Shown one piece after another: positions 53,915-64,000 of a DNA stretch of 64,000 bases; positions within the stretch are counted from its first letter, which is position 1, and each line of letters starts with the position of its first letter. A program made the position numbers and the translations under genes. Location: positions 992,001 to 1,056,000 of the forward strand of contig JAZGUH010000261.1 in the NCBI GenBank assembly GCA_037893225.1, written 5' to 3'. This stretch comes from Hippasteria phrygiana. Its lineage: Eukaryota; Echinodermata; Asteroidea; Valvatida; Goniasteridae. The notes under the pieces are model-generated. The model ran no database searches. It was not told the origin of the DNA and saw only the letters and a list, made by a program, of their open reading frames with translations.

Positions 53915-55189
53915 AATCGATAAGTTTAATTTCGTCAGAAAAATAAGCAATATAATGTTTACAGTTTTTGTTGCTATAAATACCTTTAATTGAGTAGTTT
54001 AAACGGTTTGAGGATGAATTATTTTTTAAAAATCCTTACTGTCTGTGGTTGAACACCATTTTTATAGACAGCAGTGCAGCATGTAACACTGACATTCTCA
54101 TTCAGGGGGCAATTTTTTATCTGCTAAATTCAGAAGAAAAACAAATTCTCAGGAAAATGCTTCAACATGAGGTATGTCTAGGTTCCTTAGGCTGTAAGCT
54201 TTAACTTTAAGCCATTTTCAGTGAAATTGTACCCCCAGGAATTGATATATAATGTATCAATTCAGAGCCCCTTTTCCAATACTGAAATGTGTCGTGTATC
54301 ATATCTCTGCACATATGTACGTATCCATGGAACAGACACTTGCAAAGACCAATTACATTATTGAAGTGGGGAGCTTGAAAATATATTCCAGGAAATTCTC
54401 TGTAACTTGGTCCAATTAAGTTAAGCATCACAAACATTGAAGACAAAAATAATAATTTTTCCCCAAAAGTGGTTGTTGGAATGTGCAAAAAAGTTTACCG
54501 ATTAAAAAATAATCTGGCTTTTCTTGCAAGTTTTAAAATTCTAAGCAACATAATTTTTGGGGCCTTTGTTTTAAAATCATTGGTACTCATCAGAATATTG
54601 CTTCTATTTGTAACTGTAATTCAGTTGCATAAATACATGTGTACTAAATTACATTTTAAAAACATAAATCATCATGTTTTATGACTTGTTTGTGTAAACT
54701 TGTGGTGTTTGAGACGTCCAACATATTCCTTGAACAGTTGAAGAATCAAATGATAGTTTTGACCGCAAAAGAGTCCTTTAATAAGAAGAGAATACTTTAA
54801 GAAAGAGGTCCCTACATGTATGTACATACATTACTCAATACAATACTGTTTATAGATATTGAATTAAAATACAAAACGGTATTGTGTGATACATACATGT
54901 ATTTCATAAAAGCAACCCAGAGATGACTCCACATACATTGTATGGAAACATGTTGCCCAAACAGAAGTCAGTCACTGAGGATGTTTCCTTAATTGGAGAC
55001 TCTACATGTACATGTACATGTACATGTACTTTATATGTAGGTCTCAAATTGTATGAGAAAGGTATTCCCTGTTCAGGTATCATTTCCAAGTAACACTGTT
55101 GATGTTACCTTCTGAAAATACTTCTTTAAAAGGAAACTTGTTTAAGCAATTGTATTATATCTACACATTGTATAAACATGTAAATATTG
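53915..55189. other. AT-rich, no gene; one tacatg microsatellite
   Basis: A perfect (tacatg)n tract of 27 bp lies at 55003-55029. Short open frames (54207-54488 minus, 54469-54684 plus) have no recognisable domain and lie in AT-rich DNA. Nothing else stands out. Confidence 0.5.
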
Positions 55190-55799
55190 TTTCCAAAATA
55201 AGAAGTTTGTTTCCTGAACAGGAATCATACTGAGGTGTCCCCAAAACAGGGAACAACCAAGAACCTCAGAAATGTTTCCATATCAGGAAACATTTTAAAT
55301 GTCTCCAAAACTGGAGACGCTGCATGATGTTTCCTAAATAGGTGATATTGTAAACGCCTGAAAAATGTGTCTCCTATTCAGGACGCACATGTTTCCAGCG
55401 TTCGCATGCGACATTTGGTGACCGATAACTTTAGGTAACGATATCGCCACTACATGTATGTGCAAAATATTCATAATAGATGAGTTAATTATTTCCTTGA
55501 ACTGGATTGGCGGTGAAGTCTGGCAGTCTCAAGATATAGCCATTTGAAATTTTCTTTGCTGAAAAAAAAGTATGTAAAATGGTGGAAATCTCATCAAAAT
55601 AGTTTTTATATTTGAGATTTCTTCCTTTTTATTAATTTTATACATAAACATTTTCATACATATTTTAGTTTCCATAAAAATAAATTTTATATGGTTTTAG
55701 TAATTTGTTACCTATTATGGAAAAATGCCGCCAGATCTGGGAACAAAATTAAATGTTTCCTGATTTGGAATTGTACCGGACTGTGAGAGAACAGGAGGG
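55190..55799. repeat. Right subterminal zone of the piggyBac-like interval
   Basis: gtttcctgaacaggaat, tttccatatcaggaaac, gtctccaaaactggagac and tgtctcctattcagga are palindromic variants of the motif clustered at 43855-44120. The zone ends with tttcctgatttggaattgtaccggac and the tip tgagagaacaggaggg. It supports both ends belonging to one element. Confidence 0.6.
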
Positions 55800-55803
55800 T
55801 TAA

Positions 55804-56243
55804 TATACCTTTTCGACATTTTCAAAGCATCATGGGAACTGCATCAGCCTTAACTGGCATTAGAAGAGCAAGCACATTAGAACGGACGTGATTGGTCGCA
55901 TTGGTCACATGTTCGTTGTCATGCTTGCAAAAATCCTCTTCTGATTGGCTAATAATGTGACATTATTAGCTGTTCTAATTCCAGAAATTTGCATTCATCA
56001 GTAACTGGTACCCTGAGAGGGATTCCCCAATTATTTCCTTTATTTTTATTGCCATTTAAAATTGATTTTTCTGGTTATTTTTTTCCTTATGTTCCATGCA
56101 AAGATATGTGAAAAGGCCGGGTATCGCTCAACTCATGACAGATATTTAGCATAAAATCAATTAATATTTGGACTGGTTCACAGTGCCATAGCTTTGTGTA
56201 TAAATTACATGGTATTGAGAATGTCGAAAAGGTTTATTCTATT
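55804..56243. mobile_element. Small inverted-repeat element with 'accttttcgacatt' ends
   Basis: tataccttttcgacattttc at 55804 is matched inverted by gagaatgtcgaaaaggttta near 56218-56238, and the element is about 435 bp. Inside are attagctgttctaattcc and an inverted ttagaacgg/tgttctaat pair. It adjoins the TTAA of the 12-kb interval. Non-coding. Confidence 0.55.
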
Positions 56244-56414
56244 GACATCGTTTTTTGTAATTTTGAACAGTTTATTTCGGTAGAAAATGCAATTTTCTTA
56301 CGCGCTTTACGGCAGTTGCCATGCGAATGATGAACGCGGTTTTGCGTGTTCACTGTGCGTCGCGGTGATCGCCATCTTTATTTTCGCGTTGCGTTTGTTG
56401 TCCTCATCGCCGCT

Positions 56415-56570
56415 TTACCCAAAAATTTCCCTCAAAAACTAAAACCCTGCCCTTTATCTACGGCATACCTGTTGGTTTGTAATGTCGCTAACTAGTTTGG
56501 CAATTCCAATTACCTAAAAGTGGATTTTTGTTTCCTTATAGGGAACAGGGCCCTACACTACAAAATTGCC
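56415..56570. repeat. Dispersed repeat shared with 1010-1140 and 13795-13925
   Basis: aaaccctgccctttatctac, ggcatacctgttggtttgta and gtggatttttgtttccttatag occur with small changes in the two other places. The family continues into 43450-43490 in inverted orientation (tagtgtagggcccc). Confidence 0.8.
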
Positions 56571-57187
56571 TCAATTTCTACAGTACAGTATAACAAGGCT
56601 TACTAAATGCTGAATTCGTCCGGCTGTGAGGTCTTCAAAAATGACAAATGCTCCAAAACCTTCCTAAACGTCTTTACATGGAGGACGCCATAGTTGTATT
56701 CATCGCTAGGATCGGGAAAAGTCGGGGCACCCGGCGGTTGTAGAAAATGGTCTGGCATGAATTATGCATGAGTATGTACGACGCGCGGTCATGGCGGTTG
56801 TTTCGTGAGAAGTCAGGGCACTGCTCTTGTTATGAATTATGCATAAACGTCCGCGGATTCGTGTGTGCATACATCCGTGCAACGCCTCATGCATAATTCA
56901 TAACAAGACCAGTTCCTGCAGCCGCCGAGTATGATGCCCTGACTTCTCACGAAACAAACGCGCGTCGTACATGACATGCTATCATGCATAATTCATGACA
57001 GACATATTCTACAACCGCCGGGTGCCCCGACTTCTCTCGATCCAAGCGATGAATACAAGATAGCGTCCTCCATGTAAAGACGTTTTGAAGGGTTTTGGAA
57101 GGTTTTAGAGCATTTGCAATTTTTGAAGACCTCACAGCCGGACAAATTCAGCATTTAGTAAGCCTTGTTATATACTGTAGAAATTGA
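56571..57187. mobile_element. Long inverted-repeat MITE, ~290-bp arms
   Basis: The ends tcaatttctacagta and tactgtagaaattga enclose two inverted arms (tataacaaggc, gtccggctgtgaggtcttc, cgtctttacatggaggacg, gaattatgcat and their complements) meeting near 56870. Three ataattcat/atgaattat pairs punctuate the arms. The paralogous sequence near 43453-43475 (atcaatttcggcgattg) lacks the block, confirming insertion. The duplication length is ambiguous because the ends themselves are palindromic. Long arms suggest a Mutator-type MITE. Confidence 0.8.
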
Positions 57188-57420
57188 TATCATCTCAGGA
57201 ATACAATGATGCATATAAAGGTGTTCAGCGATAAGAATTTGGGGAGATACTATGTACATTGTACATGTACATGTATTTGAAATCAAAGTCGACTGGTTGT
57301 AAAACTCGACGTGTAGGGCTGCCGTTGGAGTAGGGCTGTAATGGTGACAGTAAAAAGCCAGAAGTTAAAAAAGGAACCATTTACAGCCCTATTTGTAGGG
57401 CTAGTCCACCGAATAACTTG
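57188..57420. repeat. Dispersed repeat, empty-site paralog of 40741-43440
   Basis: In inverted orientation this carries ccattacagccctactcc-aacggcag without the 2.45-kb insertion seen at 40851-43300. It also has a 24-bp aatgtacatgtacatg tract near 57255-57275. It is a useful reference for dating the insertion. Confidence 0.75.
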
Positions 57421-58273
57421 GTCCCTTTATCGCCTTTTTTAACATTTGGACATGATCTGACGATAGTAGGGTCCAAGTCCGTGTACGGCGATTTCCTATT
57501 CATTATTTAAATACGTCTAAAGTCCCAACAAAAACATCAGAATTCACCCTTACAACGGCCACCAAAATACTAGATACGCCACCTGAGGAACAAGTGGAGT
57601 TCCATGATCAGACGGAGGTACATGTACCAAGGTTCAATTACCATCCAAATAAAAAGTGAAATTTACCGTTTAATTCCCAGAGACACCCGCAGAACATGTC
57701 TTTTCGCTGTCTTGGAGTTCAAATCGTGACCCCTCGACCTTGCATGACATCACCCTGATGCGCAGCGCACGCCTGCACCGCGCGACAACCTGTTTATGCC
57801 GTCGACTGTTTCGTGAATGGTACAATGTACATGTACAACGGACATGTCGGTCCTATTGGAGGCTGCACGCGCGTGGGACTCGTTCTGTTTTTGTATTGTT
57901 CTGTTGCGTTTTATTATTGGGGGCGGGTGTAATTTTGTTAAGGAAGATCAAACTGCTTGGTCTTAATTTAATTACAAGTAGGTGTACTATCTGCCCATCT
58001 GCCTGAGATTTAACATGAAATTAAAGCACATCTTATCTAATTTTCCTATTTTTGGGGGGTGTAGTCCAGTAAGTATTGACGAGGACCCTGACATTTTTGT
58101 TAGGCAAATTAAAGTGGCAATGTATCTATTGGGACTCTAGCTACCTCCCATAAAAATTCAACCAAAATCAGCCTTGGGGGAAATATGTTAATTAATTGAA
58201 AAACCAAAAGGATGCACAATTTATATTGAAAGTACATGAACGTAACTTTTGCACTTTTAAACTCGGCCGTCTG
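57421..58273. other. No recognised feature
   Basis: This is moderately GC-balanced sequence with an 88-codon plus frame (57740-58006) that is Arg-rich at first and then hydrophobic (FVLFCCVLLLGAGVILL), with no match I recognise. Nothing repeated within the window was seen. Confidence 0.4.
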
Positions 58274-58691
58274 GACAAGTGAATGCCGTAATTTGTACCT
58301 AGTGGTCTTGAAGGTTTCGACGGTTCTTTTTTTCCAAAAAATATAAAATGTAAAAAACAATTATACCCGAGGAAATCTACATTCATCCGCCCGCCGGCCG
58401 CCGCCCCCCCCCCCCCCCCCCCCCCCCCAAAAAAATAAATTGTGTCGAAAAAACCCTCCACCGAATCGTGTATCAGTGCCACTTTTGTTTGAAATCACAA
58501 AGGTGCAATTTTCTCGACACAAAATAGACATTAAAAATTTTGCAATCTTTTAGTTGAACCTTTCTTAGGGGCCACAAGTGAATGCCGTAATTTGTATCTG
58601 GTGGGCTTAAATGTTTCGGAGGTTGCTCTTTTTTTTCCAAAAAATATGAAAAGTAAATAACAATTATACCCGGAAAAATCTATATTCACCC

Positions 58692-58727
<36 letters not shown>

Positions 58728-58735
58728 TTGAATCG
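58274..58735. repeat. Two direct copies of a ~160-bp segment with C-runs
   Basis: caagtgaatgccgtaatttg begins both copies (58275 and 58575). Shared phrases follow (ttttttccaaaaaatat, aacaattatacccg), and both end in a C-run: 58404-58428 and a 35-bp run at 58693-58727. Long C-runs recur in the window at the edges of repeats (compare 934, 3705, 13758, 41838). Confidence 0.8.
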
Positions 58736-58766
58736 TAGCGGGCTGCGCTGGACGGTAAACACTTTA

Positions 58767-58849
58767 TATCCAGAACCACCAAAATGACATCGTCATGTAT
58801 TACTGAAAAGCGCGATGCGCGCGACATTGTCATTTTGGTGGTTCTGGAT
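58767..58849. mobile_element. 83-bp mini inverted repeat
   Basis: tatccagaaccaccaaaatg at the left and cattttggtggttctggata at the right are exact inverted repeats of at least 20 bp. The spacer of about 40 bp holds aagcgcgatgcgcgcg. It may be a very small MITE or a transcribed hairpin. Confidence 0.75.
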
Positions 58850-59329
58850 AAGGGTGCACTACACTAATTCATGTCTGAATTTATGCGCCAGCTCATCAAC
58901 ATAAAATGTATACCCACAACTTTGTGCCTCCAAAAATTGTGGGATTGTGTAAACATAGCCCAGCATCAACTCCCTGGTTTCTGGGCTTCCATCTGTGTGC
59001 AGACTTGATAAAATTACTGTTGAAAAATGGGTCCTATTTGCCTGAGAAAGTGGAGGGATGCCATGTTAAAAATGGCTGTTGATCGGCTTGGGAAATAGGA
59101 CTTTTTTGGAGGTGGGTTTGTTTTGTGTCAATAATAAAAAATGTAATTGGTTAACCCCCCAAAAATAGAACAGAAAATGAAAGATAAAAGATCAGACAAT
59201 AAGTGACATTTGTTTTTGTAGACCCCAGTGATGCTGGGTACAGGTTATTTGGCCCTGAACTTTGTTGATTTTACACTGTTGTCAATGGGAGCTTGAATTA
59301 GTGTGGTGCACCCATAAGTGCTTACCGCG

Positions 59330-59565
59330 CTGGACAACTCATTCTACATGTATATGGGCTGAATTATCTGAATTGCAATAGGCCTACTTGTCGAAAAAAA
59401 AACCTCCCCTGAATCGCAGCAGGCTCCGCTGGACAAATCATTCTCCCATTGGCTGAATTACATGTCTGAATATGTAATGCCCGTCGAAGAAACCCTTCCC
59501 CGAATCGTTGCAGGCTGCGCTGGACAACTCATTCTCCCATTGGCTGAATTGTCTAAATGATGCTG
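59330..59565. repeat. ~95-bp tandem repeat (3 units) in the left arm
   Basis: gctggacaactcattctaca, gctggacaaatcattctccc and gctggacaactcattctccc mark three units, each followed by attggctgaatt-type sequence and separated by ccccgaatcg(t/c). Mirrored in the right arm at about 63370-63610. Confidence 0.75.
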
Positions 59566-60967
59566 GGCGATATGACGATAAAGTCGCGATGATGCGATAT
59601 TCGCCGCCCAAAAATCGAAATCGGCTGCATGTTTTTTTAAATCGAGATATCGCTGATATCGTTTTAAAAATCGGCGATTTTTTTCGGAACACCTATTTTC
59701 CCTTAAAAAATCGGTGATACTTACTTTTTACCAGCAAATTCGCTAAAATAAATTTCCTTGTAAGCGAGGTTCAAGTCGAAGTGACATCATACTTTCGAAC
59801 TGTTTATTTATAGTGTAAATAATGCGCCTATTAATTGCTTCTCCCACCCCTCCCCCCGGGCTGCCCCAGGTCTTATGTGGGGGTTTGGTCACATTTTTCC
59901 CGCCCCCAGGGTAGGGATTTTGGTCACTCATTTTGCCATTGTTTCCACATTATCAGAAGTTCAAAACCATGAGGTGGGGGTGCCCCACCCATGTATGTCG
60001 GGGATTGTCACTAAAATTTTGCCCCAGGGGTGAGAATTTTGTCACTTCAAAAGTGACAATCATCACATCTTGGGTGGGGCAGCTTGGTGGGAGGGGTGGG
60101 AGAAGCAATTGATAGGTGCATAAGACGGAGTGGGCTTGGACTATTTTACGTAATTTATGATACATTACGTCAATATTTAGAGGGCGCTATGACATTTTGT
60201 TGTGGGGCAGCCCGGGGAGAGGGGAAAGCAATGATAGGTGCATAAGATAATTGACCACTTGGTGGCTCGTTGAATCGTACTGCGGGGGACGTTTTAAGAA
60301 AATCACCAGATGACATTTAAGAAGCGATCCGATAGTCTACAAAAATGGTGTAATTTCTATTCATGGTACATGTAGGCAGCTAGAAAATGATCATTTTCAC
60401 CACAATTAGACCAAATTATGCCGATTGTATTGCAAAGAAGTTGTTTTCAAAACTTAACCACTGGTGTTACCCTTTGTGTTACCCCCAGTGTCATTTTCAT
60501 AGTTAACCCTGAAAACTTCTAAAAATGTGGTTTGTGTAGACTGAGCCATATTTAAATCTATGCAAATTAGTGTGCGTATCAATTTCAACCATTCATTAAG
60601 AAACGGTTCAATGCTTCTTGGGGCCGGCTGCTCGCACGTGGTTCGTGCCTTCTGCTGATAAGCTTTGAATAAATCAGCTGGTTCACGCGAATTGACTGTT
60701 GGTATCTACACAATTCGCTGGTACCCGTCGATAGTCTAGTGGGCGGGCTGAACGCAACCTTGCTGTGATAATCAACAACAAAATTAGAGCAAGCAAAACA
60801 AATATAACACAAAGGGGACATATAGCTGAATAAATAAATCCATCGATTGCCGGTTTTAACGTCGAGCAAGGAGAATAATTGTTACCCTCCCGTGGCTGAA
60901 TTAAACGGAAGGATGGATTATTGTATCCTTTGCTTGGAATATTAATGCTCACCTGGTCCGACAAATT

Positions 60968-60999
60968 ACATGTACATGTACATGTACATGTACATGTAT
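60968..60999. repeat. (tacatg)n microsatellite
   Basis: A run of about five tacatg units lies near the inner end of the left arm. The right arm has only two units at 62020-62032, so the tract expanded or contracted after the arms formed. Confidence 0.8.
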
Positions 61000-61214
61000 G
61001 TTTAAAAAAATTAATCAGTACCCATTACAATGTCAGTATTCATTCGCCCTGAAAGAAAAGTACGTCTGAAAAGAAATATCCTGCACCCCTAGCCCTGAAA
61101 CCTTATAAAGTGATTGACAGCTCAACTTTTGCGAGGTATACAATTATTTATACATTGTAATACCATGTAACAAAATGTATATAATGGGTTCAGCTCCAGA
61201 GTTTCTTTGTGTAG

Positions 61215-61526
61215 GGCGCCCTGGACTGCAAAGCCTGCGAAAATAAAACATCAAAAATATTCCATGCCAACCACACGTGGCATCTGGAGAGTACATTTAT
61301 CCAGCGGGCACTGGGTGATGGAGAGATCGAAATATTGCACAAATCCTGCCATGTGGTGCTCGACTACCAGCATTTCAAAGTCATCCTGAATGTTTCATTA
61401 AGAATATTAAAAATCGTCTGTCTTAAAAGGGGAACAAGGGAAATTCTCTGCTCACATCTAACATACCGATTAATAACGTACAGTGGCCTACTTTTATTTT
61501 CTCATCTGACAAAATCTTGTCGTTAA
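61215..61526 (+). CDS. Candidate captured exon in the loop of the giant inverted repeat
   Basis: A good acceptor (gtttctttgtgtag) ends at 61214. The frame from 61215 is open for 103 codons to a TAA at 61526; its first ~60 codons look protein-like: GALDCKACENKTSKIFHANH, TWHLESTFIQRALGDGEIEI and SCHVVLDYQHFKVILNV. The IQRAL..GE..I……V.LDY..F...LN pattern faintly recalls the C-terminal half of a WWE domain, but I cannot establish this. The in-frame stop just before 61215 means an upstream exon would be needed. It may be host sequence carried inside the element. Confidence 0.25.
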   Translation, partial: GALDCKACENKTSKIFHANHTWHLESTFIQRALGDGEIEILHKSCHVVLDYQHFKVILNVSLRILKIVCLKRGTREILCSHLTYRLITYSGLLLFSHLTKSCR

Positions 61527-64000
61527 AAACTCTACAAGTTTTAGCGAACATTTGTTTTCGGGTCGGGATCATTCTTTTAAAATGCTAATTCAATTAAAAA
61601 AAATAAATGTGATTCAACAACTCGCAGAAAAAATATAAATAGGGGAGAAAACAATTTGTTTCGGTTTAAAGTTTAAGTTTATAATAATGGACAAGCTGTC
61701 AGTAAATCTGCGATAAGATGCAAAATCTATTAAAACGTTATAAATATCTAAAGTATACAATCAGCGTACTCCGCAGGTCATTGTAATATTTAGTTTCATT
61801 CACATGCAAATTAGCCAGCCCAGCTCTGGCCATTTGAAGCACGATATGTGGGCAATTTTGTTACATGGTATTACAATGTATAAATAATTGTATACCTCGC
61901 AAAAGTTGAGCTGTCAATCACTTTATAAGGTTTCAGGGCTAGGGGTGCAGGATATTTTATTTCAGACGTACTTTTCTTTCAGGGCGAATGAATACTGACA
62001 TTGTAATGGGTACTGATTTACATGTACATGTAGCTTGTCGGAACAGGTGAGCATTAATATTCCAAGCAAAGGATACAATAATCCATCCTTCCGTTTAATT
62101 CAGCCACGGGAGGGCAACAATTATTCTCCTTGCTCGACGTTAAAACCGGCAATCAATGGATTTATTTATTCAGCTATGTGTCCCCTTTGTGTTAGATTTG
62201 TTTTGCTTGCTCTAATTTTTCTGTTGATTATCACAGCAAGGTTGCGTTCAGCCCGCCCACTAGACTATCGACGGGTACCAGCGAATTGTGTAGATACCAA
62301 CAGTCAATCCGCGTGAACCAGCTGATTTATTCAGAGCTTATCAGCAGAAGGCACGAACCACGTGCGAGCAGCCGTCCCCAAGAAGCATTAACCCGTTTCT
62401 TAATGAATGGTTAAAATTGATACGCACACTAATTTGCATAGATTTAAATATGGCTCAGTCTACACAAAACCACATTTTTAGAAGTTTTCAGGGTTAACTC
62501 TATGAAAATTACACTGGGGGTAACACAAAGGGTAACACCAGTGGTTAAGTTTTGAAAACAACTTCTTTGCAATACAATCGGCATTATTGGGTCTAATTGC
62601 GGTGAAAATGATCATTTTCTAGCTGCCTACATGTACCATGAATAGAAATTACACCATTTTTGTAGACTATCGGATCGCTTCTTAAATGTCATCTGGTGAT
62701 TTTCTTAAAACGTCCCCCGCAGTACGATTCAACGAGCCACCAAGTGGTCAATTATCTTATGCACCTACCATTGCTCTCCCTGGGCTGCCCCACAACAAAA
62801 TGTCATAGCGCCCTCTAAATATTGACGTAATGTATCATAAATTACGTAAAATAGTCCAAGCCCACTCCGTCTTATGCACCTATCAATTGCTTCTCCCACC
62901 CCTCCCACCAACCTGCCCCACCCAAGATGTGATGATTGTCACTTTTGAAGTGACAAAATTCCCACCCCTGGGGCAAAATTTTAATGACAATCCCCGACAT
63001 ACATGGGTGGGGCACCCCCACCTCATGGTTTTGAACTTCTGATAATGTGGAAACAATGGCAAAATGAGTGACCAAAATCCCCACCCTGGGGCGGGAAAAA
63101 TGTGACCAAACCCCCACATAAGACCTGGGGCAGCCCGGGGGGAGGGGTGGGAGAAGCAATTAATAGGCGCATTATTTACACTATAAATAAAAAGTTTGAA
63201 AGTATGATGTCACTTCGACTTGAACCTCGCTTACAAGGAAATTAATTTTAGCGAATTTGCTGGTAAAAAGTAAGTATCACCGATATCTCGGTTTTGAAAA
63301 ACATGTGGACGATTTTGATTTTTGGGCGGCGAATATCGCATCATCGCGACTTTATCGTCGTATCGCCCAGCATCATTCAGACAATTCAGCCAATGGGAGA
63401 ATGAGTTGTCCAGCGCAGCCTGCAACGATTCGGGGAAGGGTTTCTTCGACGGGCATTACATATTCAGACATGTAATTCAGCCAATGGGAGAATGATTTGT
63501 CCAGCGGAGCCTGCTGCGATTCAGGGGAGGTTTTTTTTTCGACAAGTAGGCCTAATGCAATTCAGGTAATTCAGCCCATATGCATGTAGAATGAGTTGTC
63601 CAGCGCGGTAAGCACTTGGGTGCACCACACTAATTCAAGCTCCCATTGACAACAGTGTAAAATCAACAAAGTTCAGGGCCAAATAACCTGTACCCAGCAT
63701 CACTGGGGTCTACAAAAACAAATGTCACTTATTGTCTGATCTTTTATCTTTCATTTTCTATTTTTGGGGGGTTAACCAATTACATTTTTTATTATTGACA
63801 CAAAACAAACCCACCTCCAAAAAAGTCCTATTTCCCAAGCCGATCAACAGCCATTTTTAACATGGCATCCCTCCACTTTTCAACAGTAATTTTATCAAGT
63901 CTGCACACAGATGGAAGCCCAGAAACCAGGGAGTTGATGCTGGGCTATGTTTACACAATCCCACAATTTTTGAAGGCACAAACTCTCCTTTTTCAAAAAA

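Larger units (their letters stand above)
43571..55803. mobile_element. Interval bounded by piggyBac-like ends and TTAA, 12.2 kb, heavily nested
   Basis: TTAA at 43571-43574 is followed by ccctcctgttctca. At the right, tgagagaacaggaggg is followed by TTAA at 55800-55803. TTAA duplication with CCC-starting ends is the piggyBac pattern. The subterminal gtccggtacaattccaaa is shared by both ends (43847 and inverted at 55765), supporting one element. Both subterminal zones carry many tttcctg.tcaggaaa palindromes. Within it lie several later insertions (44436, 46082, 47665). No transposase was recognised, so it may be a non-autonomous element grown by nesting. Confidence 0.6.
58917..63985. mobile_element. 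Giant inverted repeat, 2.1-2.3 kb arms, ~680-bp loop
   Basis: The left arm (58917-61177) and right arm (61855-63985) are inverted copies along their whole length. Matched pairs include catagcccagcatcaactcc, gttgcaggctgcgctggaca, cagctcaacttttgcgaggt and ggtattacaatgtataaata with their complements. Small indels exist (arm lengths 2261 and 2131). The arms contain a 3-fold tandem (59330-59565), G/C tracts and a cgatat-rich segment. An arm-encoded frame (60683-60964 minus, 62035-62316 plus) lacks an ATG, and its differences fall mostly at amino-acid-changing sites. No transposase seen. Confidence 0.88.

Noticed and set aside
57740..58006. 88-codon frame with a hydrophobic stretch
   Set aside because: No recognisable domain, no splice or promoter context; considered chance.

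Overview
This is eukaryotic, AT-rich, almost gene-free DNA from an animal genome. It is most likely a marine invertebrate: tandem tacatg microsatellites, Ty3/gypsy remnants, tRNA-derived SINEs and an exon like those of KIAA1958/QRICH1-type genes all fit, but the lineage (cephalochordate, hemichordate, echinoderm or mollusc) cannot be fixed from the sequence alone. There are no operons and no intact protein-coding genes. The window is a stratified pile of nested, mostly non-autonomous transposable elements and satellites.

Layout. 1-5.1 kb: a ~60-bp tandem array, two copies of a composite repeat (a Penelope-like ORF stump, G-runs, a foldback with a tRNA-like loop and a second tRNA-like sequence), with a Ty3/gypsy integrase tail and LTR (gypsy-2) between them. 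5.2-11.4 kb: a minus-strand Ty3/gypsy polyprotein (gypsy-1: gag, protease, RT, RNase H, integrase), broken by frameshifts and stops and split by a hAT-like MITE with a perfect 8-bp target duplication. 12.4-17.9 kb: a single-copy relative of the TGACGTCA satellite, a third composite-repeat copy carrying a SINE with two tRNA-like heads and a deleted Tc1/mariner element, then a CpG-dense minisatellite. 18-21.3 kb: a foldback element whose ~0.9-kb inverted arms carry 21-bp tandem arrays. It abuts a pseudogenised exon (21294-21518, minus) resembling the N-terminal domain of Crypton-derived tyrosine-recombinase-like proteins. 23.2-26.4 kb: a 265-bp tandem array. 27.3-39.7 kb: a 12-kb higher-order satellite (about 2536-bp unit) with roughly 20 TGACGTCA (CRE/ATF) octamers per unit, ending in tandem hairpins. 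39.7-57.4 kb: nested inverted-repeat elements, many with recognisable target-site duplications, inside an interval bounded by piggyBac-like ends and TTAA. 58.9-64 kb: an inverted repeat with arms of more than 2 kb and an exon-like reading frame in its loop.

How parts relate. Paralogous copies inside the window act as empty-site controls: the copies near 3.3-4.9, 13.5-16.3, 43.3 and 57.2 kb show which blocks were inserted later. The most notable signals are the CRE-octamer higher-order satellite, the foldback with a tRNA-like loop, the two long inverted-repeat structures, the Crypton-like exon and the cluster of seven GTACATAA/GTGTCC motifs at 52.5-53.9 kb. All family names come from motif recognition by eye; no database search was possible.
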